The notes under the pieces: model-generated
What the model was told of the DNA's origin: nothing
The model's database searches: none
The model's input: the letters and a program-made list of their open reading frames with translations, nothing else
In this document: positions 44,194-50,088 of the stretch, piece after piece
Numbering within the stretch: the first letter of the stretch is position 1
How the letters are laid out: every line of letters starts with the position of its first letter
NCBI RefSeq assembly: GCF_018449525.1
Contig: NZ_JAAVUS010000010.1
Span: 1 to 64,000 of the forward strand
Length of the DNA stretch: 64,000 nt
Source of the DNA: Bradyrhizobium sp. dw_78
Lineage (GTDB): Bacteria; Pseudomonadota; Alphaproteobacteria; Rhizobiales; Xanthobacteraceae
Reading direction: 5' to 3'
Translations under genes and position numbers: made by a program

Positions 44194-44709
44194 CAAGCGC
44201 GCCGATTTCTTGCGCGGCTTGAGCTTTTTGGAGCCCTCAAGCAACGCGTCATTGATCCGCGACTGCCATCCAGGACCCGTGGCGCGGAATGCATCGATAA
44301 TCCATGTGTCGAGCCGAAGGGCGACTTGCACCTTGGGGCGCTTGCCGATCGGTGGCCGGCCACGCTTGGCCTTGCTCTTCGCCGGGTTTTCGTCGTTATC
44401 CTTTGGCGACTTCTTGCCCTTTTGCGAAGCGGCGGCTGCGAGGAGCCTCACGGCAATCGCGTGGAGGGTTGCCGGGTGCGGCGGATTCTCGTCAACGTCC
44501 TTCGGAGACTTTGCTTTACGAGACATGGCGTCGATCTCTTTCGCCGCGCTGAGGGCACGTTGATATTCCATCCTAGCGTCCATGCGCCCGAGTACCCTTG
44601 CAAGATCCAACCACTTCTCACGATGCATGGGGTGATTGATATTGCGCGGATCGTCCGGCGGCAGTTCATGAATGATGACATCCGGTCTGGTTCGTGGAGG
44701 CTTTCCCAT
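44164..44709 (-). CDS. Orphan antitoxin-like protein: shared N-domain plus BrnA-type C-domain
   Basis: A 181-residue protein starting MGKPPRTRPDVIIHELPPDD. Residues 10-60 (INHPMHREKWLDLARVLGRM, then DARMEYQRA) match the N-terminal part of the protein at 45898-46425. After a charged Lys/Asp-rich linker the C-terminal third (KVQVALRLDTWIIDAFRATG, then PGWQSRINDALLEGS) is a ribbon-helix-helix of the BrnA antitoxin type. There is no BrnT toxin next to it. It probably binds DNA; whether it neutralises a toxin is unknown. Confidence 0.7.
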   Translation of the reverse strand: MGKPPRTRPDVIIHELPPDDPRNINHPMHREKWLDLARVLGRMDARMEYQRALSAAKEIDAMSRKAKSPKDVDENPPHPATLHAIAVRLLAAAASQKGKKSPKDNDENPAKSKAKRGRPPIGKRPKVQVALRLDTWIIDAFRATGPGWQSRINDALLEGSKKLKPRKKSARLSRLDHGDEK

Positions 44710-44824
44710 GAGGTCGCTTCCTTTGCTGCTGGCGGAAGCATAGGCGGTTTTTGATCGCCGACCACAGAAATCACGCGGTGCCATTTTCAGTAGCGCCGCC
44801 AAGAAAAAGGGAAAAGGAATGCCG
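44710..44824. promoter_or_regulatory. Divergent promoter cassette, copy A
   Basis: Lies between the minus-strand antitoxin-like gene and the Acb2/Tad1-like gene. It shares long stretches with 46426-46570: tcctttgctg, ggaagcatagg, cggtgcc and aagaaaaa in the same order and spacing. Two divergent gene pairs therefore have the same type of control region. Confidence 0.65.
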
Positions 44825-45148
44825 ATGTCGGATGCCGAAATTGCTTCGAACGAATGCCAGAGCGCGGATATCGTGATAGCGCAGGGCGGCGGAGGCAGTG
44901 GTGCCGTTGGCCACGGAATGGGTGTCAGCGGTGGTGGAGGAAGCGGTGCCGCCGTGCCGTCCAGCCGTTTCCGCCCGCGATATCGGCAACTTACTGATGC
45001 CGAAAAGGCGCTGCACGATGAGATCAAATCGAAAGCGCAGGAACTTGAAGCGCTGATCAATCAAGTACCGAACGGACGATATCTGTCGCTGGCGCTTACG
45101 GATCTGGAGTCGGCGGTTATGTGGACGGTCAAGGCTGTCACCGCGTGA
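44825..45148 (+). CDS. Acb2/Tad1-like hairpin protein (candidate anti-defence sponge)
   Basis: A 107-residue protein (or 109 from the ATG at 44819; AAGGA spacing favours 44825). The N-terminal half is Gly-rich (QGGGGSGAVGHGMGVSGGGG). The C-terminal 55 residues are the Acb2/Tad1 helical hairpin: RYRQLTDAEKALHDEIKSKA, then QELEALINQVPNGRYLSLAL and TDLESAVMWTVKAVTA. Known Acb2 and Tad1 proteins form hexamers that bind cyclic nucleotides of CBASS or Thoeris, disabling host defence. Family match is from recalled pattern; binding is untested. Confidence 0.75.
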   Translation: MSDAEIASNECQSADIVIAQGGGGSGAVGHGMGVSGGGGSGAAVPSSRFRPRYRQLTDAEKALHDEIKSKAQELEALINQVPNGRYLSLALTDLESAVMWTVKAVTA

Positions 45149-45190
45149 TCCGGCTGCAGGTCGGCACGGATCGCGTTTAGTTCCGCTTTC

Positions 45191-45526
45191 TTACGCTGCG
45201 CGCCGTGGCGTTTTCGCCTTTCGCTTCTTTGCAGGCTTCTTGGTGACGATCCTAACCAGTTCGTCATCGATTTTCGTCTGCCAGCCCGGTCCCTTCGACT
45301 TGAAGTGTTCTAGGACGATAGGGCTCAGGCGGATATTCACCGCTACCTTGGTCGGCTCTTTTTGAGGTCCGCGCCGAGTGATCGTCTTGGCAAGCTCTGG
45401 CAGAACTTCTGCGAATGGCTTCATCCGAGCCAACTGTTCTTTAGTTAGCGACGGATTGTCGGAAACCTCATCCCAATCGGCTTTGGTGTAGCCCTGACCG
45501 GGCTTGAATGCTTTGGTTTTAGCCAT
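45191..45526 (-). CDS. brnA: BrnA-family antitoxin
   Basis: A 111-residue antitoxin. The C-terminal ribbon-helix-helix TKVAVNIRLSPIVLEHFKSK, followed by GPGWQTKIDDELVRIV, is the BrnA domain that binds DNA and the BrnT toxin. The N-terminal part (GYTKADWDEVSDNPSLTKEQ) is typical. It overlaps the toxin gene by 8 bases and is translated after it, the usual order. Confidence 0.88.
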   Translation of the reverse strand: MAKTKAFKPGQGYTKADWDEVSDNPSLTKEQLARMKPFAEVLPELAKTITRRGPQKEPTKVAVNIRLSPIVLEHFKSKGPGWQTKIDDELVRIVTKKPAKKRKAKTPRRAA

Positions 45527-45770
45527 CGATCCGTTTCCTTTCTTTCCGGTTGGCGGAGCGCATGCTGATGATGCTGACGCCTTCCGCGCCGAGAGTTGCG
45601 AAGATCACGGTTACGGCACCATTCGCCAAGCGGCCGATCGCGACAAAGCGACCGTTCTTGGCTGCATCGATCACCGCACCAATGAAGAACTCTTCCTTGA
45701 TGTCGGCGAAATCCAGGCCGTGCTTGGCAATGTTCGCAAGGCGCTTCGGTTCGTCCCAAACGATTTTCAT
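45519..45770 (-). CDS. brnT: BrnT-family toxin
   Basis: An 83-residue RelE-like ribonuclease toxin: MKIVWDEPKRLANIAKHGLD, FADIKEEFF, then SIISMRSANRKERKRI at the C-terminus, the BrnT pattern with its catalytic Arg/His set. BrnT cuts mRNA and is neutralised by BrnA. Full length and intact. Confidence 0.9.
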   Translation of the reverse strand: MKIVWDEPKRLANIAKHGLDFADIKEEFFIGAVIDAAKNGRFVAIGRLANGAVTVIFATLGAEGVSIISMRSANRKERKRIDG

Positions 45771-45849
45771 GAGTCAAATTGTAGATACAAATTGGCCGCA
45801 TGTCAACGCGCGGAGAGGTGCCGTGGTCGCGATCCGCCCGCGAGAACCA

Positions 45850-45925
45850 ATCGGCGTAGCTCAACTGGCAGAGCATCGGTCTCCAAAACCGGCGGTTCTA
45901 GGTTCGAGTCCTAGCGCCTTTGCCA
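45850..45925 (+). tRNA. tRNA-Trp (CCA), acceptor stem imperfect
   Basis: Cloverleaf: acceptor atcggcg with cgccttt (five of seven pairs; 2:71 and 3:70 are T-T and C-T), D-arm gctc/gagc, anticodon stem tcggt/accgg around ctccaaa (anticodon CCA), T-arm ctagg/cctag with loop ttcgagt, discriminator G, and an encoded CCA. A1-U72 and G73 fit Trp identity. The two mismatches may mean a degenerate or hybrid gene. The 3' 28 bases overlap the antisense gene at 45898-46425. Confidence 0.8.
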
Positions 45926-46425
45926 GCACGATTTCGCCTCTGCCGTCTAATCGCTTTGCGCAATATCACGGCGAGGGCGTGGGCTCGTTTGTCGTCGGCA
46001 AGCGCCTGATATAGATGCTCCCGTTTGATGCCAGCGGCCTTTGCGATCTCGGTCATGCCGCGCGCTGTGATGATGGTGTTGATTGCGGAAATGATTTCTC
46101 CCGTGCTCCCATTCTCAAGCCTAGCCGACAGGAACTCGGCCTGAGCCTTCGGTTCTTCCAAGTGCGCCGCTACATCAAGGTGCGTCGGCTGCTTTCGTTT
46201 ACGGGGCATGGCTTCTTTTACTGCGTTAGCGCTGCCGGAATGCTCACGCGCGTCGGGCTTCGTGCGTTTCTTCTGCGTTTCTGTAAGCCGCTTATATTCC
46301 TGCCTTGCAACGTGTCTGCCGATAGCCTTGGCAAACTCCATCAGAGCAGGCCAATGTTCCGGATGACCATGGTTGCGCGCATCCTCCAAATCAATAACGT
46401 TGATGTCTCGTTGGGGCTTCTTCAC
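45898..46425 (-). CDS. Orphan antitoxin-like protein: shared N-domain plus HigA-type C-domain
   Basis: A 175-residue protein. AAGGAG decides the GTG start at 46425. Residues 1-50 (DINVIDLEDARNHGHPEHWP, then ALMEFAKAIGRHVARQEYKR) match the N-domain of 44164-44709. The C-terminal part (ISAINTIITARGMTEIAKAA, then GIKREHLYQALADD) is the helix-turn-helix of HigA-type addiction-module antidotes. No toxin gene adjoins. The normal C-terminus appears replaced: its last codons run antisense into the tRNA and stop inside the T-stem. Confidence 0.72.
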   Translation of the reverse strand: MKKPQRDINVIDLEDARNHGHPEHWPALMEFAKAIGRHVARQEYKRLTETQKKRTKPDAREHSGSANAVKEAMPRKRKQPTHLDVAAHLEEPKAQAEFLSARLENGSTGEIISAINTIITARGMTEIAKAAGIKREHLYQALADDKRAHALAVILRKAIRRQRRNRAGKGARTRT

Positions 46426-46570
46426 ATCTAAGCATCTCCTTTGCTGTCGGTGGAAGCATAGGGCGATAGCAATCGATGGCAACAGGAATGTCGGTGCCGT
46501 TGTTATTAGTTCCGCTAAGAAAAAAAGGAAATCAATCAATGCCGTTCGCGGCCAATAAGGAAAAACAAGA
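46426..46570. promoter_or_regulatory. Divergent promoter cassette, copy B
   Basis: Second copy of the region at 44710-44824 (shared tcctttgctg, ggaagcatagg, cggtgcc, aagaaaaa). It also holds a short open frame, MPFAANKEKQE (46538-46574), whose stop overlaps the ATG of the following gene, a possible leader peptide. Confidence 0.6.
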
Positions 46571-46957
46571 ATGACGCTTGAAGAAGCGCTCGCGACGATC
46601 GAGTTTCCGCAGGTTGACGGCCTGACGACGTATTTCTGTGAGACCGGAGAGCCATATGTCTCTCTCGTCTCCGGCGGCGTGAAGGCCGAAGGAAAAGATG
46701 CGCCGATTTTTTGCTCGACGGAAGATATCGCCGTTAGGTTTTGGTTGGATGCTTTTAATAACTACGCCAGGGACAAGTCCGGCGTTCTTTATTGGCGCGA
46801 GCGGCCTAATTTAATGGATTGGGATGTCCAGAATGTTCACTGCGATATCGATATCGATCGGAGCACCCTGTATTTCGTCTATTCAAGGCTGGTGATTAGC
46901 GACAGGCCCGCCGAATGGGCGCTGGACGCCGACTCGCGGGAATTCCGCCGACTATGA
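46571..46957 (+). CDS. Hypothetical prophage protein
   Basis: A 128-residue acidic protein (MTLEEALATIEFPQVDGLTT; RFWLDAFNNYARDKSGVLYW). Mixed alpha/beta, no domain I know. Its position opposite the HigA-type protein mirrors that of the Acb2/Tad1-like gene opposite the BrnA-type protein, so a counter-defence role is possible but unproven. Confidence 0.6.
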   Translation: MTLEEALATIEFPQVDGLTTYFCETGEPYVSLVSGGVKAEGKDAPIFCSTEDIAVRFWLDAFNNYARDKSGVLYWRERPNLMDWDVQNVHCDIDIDRSTLYFVYSRLVISDRPAEWALDADSREFRRL

Positions 46958-47023
46958 GAAGACAATCAATGCCACTGGCGATCCGGAATCGCCGGAACCA
47001 ACGGCGTTAAAGGAGACGGGCCT

Positions 47024-47203
47024 ATGCGCCACATTATCGCGTTGTTCAAGAAACTGTTCGCTGCCATCGGGCGGCTATTCACCGGCAAGCCCGCACCGGC
47101 CAAGGCGGCAACCACGACCGCTCCAGCGGCAACGACTACGCCAGCACCGGCTACGGCAAGCGTCACGCCAGCGGCAACCGCGTCAACCAAGTCCGCCGCG
47201 TAA
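47024..47203 (+). CDS. Small protein with amphipathic N-terminus and Ala/Thr/Pro tail
   Basis: A 59-residue protein: MRHIIALFKKLFAAIGRLFT is a basic amphipathic helix able to lie on a membrane, and the rest is a low-complexity Ala/Thr/Pro tail ending in KSAA. AAGGAG at 47010 supports the ATG. Function unknown. Confidence 0.6.
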   Translation: MRHIIALFKKLFAAIGRLFTGKPAPAKAATTTAPAATTTPAPATASVTPAATASTKSAA

Positions 47204-47329
47204 TTCCAGTAGCGCAAGCTGCACCAGTGGAAAATCAAACCGCCGAAACGGCGACTTGATCGGATTGACGAATTCGGACGATTTGCCGCTGAACAGCGCG
47301 ACTACGGCTGCTTGAACGGGTTGTGGAAT

Positions 47330-47512
47330 TTATGCCGTTGGCTCGTTAGCAGAGCTTAGATAAAAAGCTCCAACCGCAACCAGAATACCAATGAAGGCGC
47401 TGGGCAGTAGATACGCGCCGTGCTGGTCATAGTTGGCAAAGCCATAAGCGAAGTTTGCTGCCAAGCCCAAGAAAATGGCTCCCATCAGCCGCCGCGCGGT
47501 CCGTATAGACAT
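47330..47512 (-). CDS. Small two-helix membrane protein
   Basis: A 60-residue protein with two predicted transmembrane helices (RLMGAIFLGLAANFAYGFAN and LLPSAFIGILVAVGAFYL). A Gly-rich (gggcggggg) site precedes the ATG. Function unknown; could be a moron or a lysis-type protein. Confidence 0.5.
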   Translation of the reverse strand: MSIRTARRLMGAIFLGLAANFAYGFANYDQHGAYLLPSAFIGILVAVGAFYLSSANEPTA

Positions 47513-47569
47513 AGAAACCCCCGCCCGTACCTGATATACCTAACTCAAGGCATATCAAAGGATCGGCCC

Positions 47570-47851
47570 TTGAGTAACCGAATCTGGAAAATCCGTGGTT
47601 TCGAAGGAACGGTATTGATCTTCGAACGGTCCTTACCAGAGGGCTCGTTATCTGAATCAGAGATCATAGTGATGCTGCAGCGACTGGTGGCGCGCCATCT
47701 AAATGAGGGCGAGGTAATCGGCGGCTCGTTAAGGCAAGGTACAGCGGGCTACCGGCACGATTTTGAGGTAGAACGCGCGCGAGGTCAGTCATTCTGCCTT
47801 ATGACCAACGGCAGCGGAACTCATTATACCGCAACGATTGAGGTTGCCTAA
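47570..47851 (+). CDS. Hypothetical protein with TTG start
   Basis: A 93-residue protein (MSNRIWKIRGFEGTVLIFER; LPEGSLSESEIIVMLQRLVA). AAAGGA precedes the TTG. The nine bases around the start (cttgagtaa) are the same as those at the start of the terminase nuclease half. No known domain. Confidence 0.55.
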   Translation: MSNRIWKIRGFEGTVLIFERSLPEGSLSESEIIVMLQRLVARHLNEGEVIGGSLRQGTAGYRHDFEVERARGQSFCLMTNGSGTHYTATIEVA

Positions 47852-48006
47852 TCCACACCCGGAATCGCCGGGGATTAGGACATCACCGGACAAAAGACCC
47901 AGAGACAGAACCAAGGCAGCGCCGAACCCGGTTATCATGACGCCGGGCCGGGGAAGGGATAGAGTGGCCGGATCGGCCATTCTATCTGGATCAAGAGCAG
48001 ATCGCT

Positions 48007-48198
48007 TCACCGCACAAGTTGCCGAGGCAAGCGGCGCTTTTCCAGTTCAGTCCTGATTTCCTCTATTTTCAAAAGCAGATCGGCTTTATTGCGTTCCTCG
48101 CGGCCATCAAAGGGCTGACCAAGCGGAGCCCCCAGCGCAAGCCGCAGCCCTTCCAATTCGGCCCTTAGATCGTCATCCGTAGATTGGGAGTGGGCCAC
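48007..48198 (-). CDS. Small coiled-coil-like protein
   Basis: A 63-residue protein (MAHSQSTDDDLRAELEGLRL; LLLKIEEIRTELEKRRLPRQ), helical with a C-terminal heptad-like stretch. GTG start with a strong AGGAGG. Function unknown. Confidence 0.65.
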   Translation of the reverse strand: MAHSQSTDDDLRAELEGLRLALGAPLGQPFDGREERNKADLLLKIEEIRTELEKRRLPRQLVR

Positions 48199-48269
48199 TT
48201 ATTCCTCCTAGCTTCCGCTAAACATCCGATATGCTAATGCTTCGCGGTAAGCTTCGCAACGGAGAGGCC

Positions 48270-48575
48270 ATGACCGATGAAGATTTCTCGAAACGGCTCA
48301 ACAAAAAGCTTCGGCCTGAGTTAGACCAAATTTTCGCAGAGCATGAACGTTTCATGCAGTTGGTCGCGAAAATGCCAGAGCCGACCGAAGATCAAAAGCG
48401 CGCCGTTGGTGAAGCCAATAGCTCCGAGGGATGGGCAAGAGCGTTAGACGAGGTTTCAAAGACAACAAAAAAGTCGCAACGCAAAGTGCCAGTGTGGTCT
48501 GTCGCGGTCTGGTTGGGGCTGGTCTTGATTACATGCCTTATCCTCGGGTCGATCAGGCTGATGATTTTGAACTGA
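48270..48575 (+). CDS. Tail-anchored small protein
   Basis: A 101-residue protein with a charged helical body (MTDEDFSKRLNKKLRPELDQ) and one C-terminal transmembrane helix (VWSVAVWLGLVLITCLILGS). CGGAGAGG precedes the ATG. Possibly a membrane-anchored modulator; no known family. Confidence 0.6.
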   Translation: MTDEDFSKRLNKKLRPELDQIFAEHERFMQLVAKMPEPTEDQKRAVGEANSSEGWARALDEVSKTTKKSQRKVPVWSVAVWLGLVLITCLILGSIRLMILN

Positions 48576-49326
48576 GGCACCGCCGCAGTCATTGCAGGCT
48601 AATTAGTCATCCATGAGCACAGCCTATGGAGCACCAGTTAGCCTAGCCACGCTGGGATGATTGAAGAACCCAGAGATGCGAGAAACCATTGCAGCGCAGT
48701 GGTAACTTGGATCATGGGAGAGGTCGTGAGAGAGACGGGGCAGGGTGCTGGGCAACGGATTAGATGCATGTGCATCTAATTCTATACGGCGCTGCCTTCG
48801 ACCTAGCTTCCACTGTGATATTTATGTCACAGAAATGGGCATATCCAGGTGTCAGAGGCAAGTCGTCAGAATGACAACTTGGCAGACAGCGTGACCGTCC
48901 TGACACTGCGGCGTAGAAATGCGCCGTGAGATTGATCCGCCAAATGTTTGCGTTTGTTTTACGTTTTCGGCTTTCGATCGTCTCTGGCTTCTGCTAAGCA
49001 ATTGATATTGCTTATAGTACGGCGGACGATGTATCCGCCTCGATCCGACGAGGCCCTAGGAGCGCCGCTGAGCGCGCTGTTTCCCCGTCCGGCTCTCCGA
49101 TACCCGCCAGCCAAATGAACGCACCAGCGGGCTCGGCAGCCGCATAGAACATATCAAGAACAAGCCTCGTCGACCTGGCTCTGGGAGGGTTCCATTCCCC
49201 AGCGAACCGGACCGGGTGCCACCCCCCAAACAGGCCGCCGTTGCAGGGAGGGTAGTACCCCCTCGATCCCCACGCGGACAGGTTTGAAGCGAATCAACCA
49301 AACCGTCAGTCAGACAAAAACACAAC
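48576..49326 (+). ncRNA. Structured non-coding region before the terminase nuclease half (candidate intron or large RNA)
   Basis: No gene is visible in 751 bases on either strand. Clear hairpins, with arms in order: 48759-48780 (10-bp stem, 2-base loop), 48813-48832 (6 bp), 48859-48881 (9 of 10 bp), 48909-48926 (5 bp), 48995-49014 (8 bp, 4-base loop), 49021-49039 (6 bp), 49038-49053 (5 bp), 49061-49078 (5 bp) and 49181-49202 (5 bp). The region ends at the nuclease half of the terminase. I could not assign group I or II intron motifs with confidence, nor match GOLLD or ROOL from memory. The strand is assumed. Confidence 0.4.
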
Positions 49327-50070
49327 TTGAGTAAATACATCGTCCAAGCAACGTGGGATGACGCCCCACACCTAACGCCAGAACTGCGCGACGAATATTG
49401 GTCCGCGATTCCACCTTATCAGCGGGACGCCCGATCAAAGGGCATTCCGATGCTCGGGTCCGGTGCGATCTATCCCATCCTCGAGTCCGATATCATCGTT
49501 GAGCCGTTCAAGCTCTCGGCGGCCTGGCCTCGCGTGTTCGGTCTGGACGTTGGCTGGAACCGCACCGCCGCCGTCTGGGGCGCTTGGGATCAAACGACCG
49601 ACACCGTGTTCCTTTACGACGAATGGTATCGATCACAGGGCGAGCCCGCCATTCATGTCGCTGGTATCAACGCGCGCGGCGGCAATTGGATGCCCGGCGT
49701 TATCGATCCGGCGTCTCGCGGCCGTTCGCAGGTTGACGGTCAAAAGCTGATCGATGTCTACGGCGGCATGGGCTTGATGCTGGCGCCCGCCAATAATGCG
49801 GTCGAGGCCGGGATCACGACCGTCTGGGAGCGCATGGCAGAGGGAAGGCTGAAAGTCTTTTCCTCTTTGCAAAATTGGCGTTCCGAATTTCGCATTTACC
49901 GTCGGGATAAAAACGGCAAAGTGGTCAAGAGCGACGACCATTTGATGGACGCCACGCGCTATTTGATGATGTCCGGGCTTGAAATTGCGCAGACGAAACC
50001 TGGCAACGAACAGCCGGATTACGACGCGCACTATTCCGATCAGACGCGATCGAGCGTGACTGGCTACTGA
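49327..50070 (+). CDS. Terminase large subunit, nuclease half only
   Basis: A 247-residue protein that is the C-terminal half of the terminase large subunit. It opens with KYIVQATWDDAPHLTPELRD and IPPYQRDARSKGIPMLGSGA, segments that belong directly after the coupling motif of the ATPase half. The RNase H-like nuclease has acidic residues in FGLDVGWNRTAAVWGAWD, VIDPASRGRSQ and DDHLMDATRYLMM. The first possible codon is TTG at 49327; a stop at 49285 bars earlier starts, and no Shine-Dalgarno is visible. Confidence 0.88.
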   Translation: MSKYIVQATWDDAPHLTPELRDEYWSAIPPYQRDARSKGIPMLGSGAIYPILESDIIVEPFKLSAAWPRVFGLDVGWNRTAAVWGAWDQTTDTVFLYDEWYRSQGEPAIHVAGINARGGNWMPGVIDPASRGRSQVDGQKLIDVYGGMGLMLAPANNAVEAGITTVWERMAEGRLKVFSSLQNWRSEFRIYRRDKNGKVVKSDDHLMDATRYLMMSGLEIAQTKPGNEQPDYDAHYSDQTRSSVTGY

Positions 50071-50088
50071 TTTTTTATTGGATTTTGA

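Noticed and set aside
47789..48010. Minus-strand frame with a hydrophobic stretch
   Set aside because: No ribosome-binding site, and the sequence outside the hydrophobic part looks random.
48576..49326. Group II intron domain V
   Set aside because: A gagccggacggggaaac-like stretch on the minus strand lacks the pairing partner and the catalytic triad context, so no domain V is claimed.
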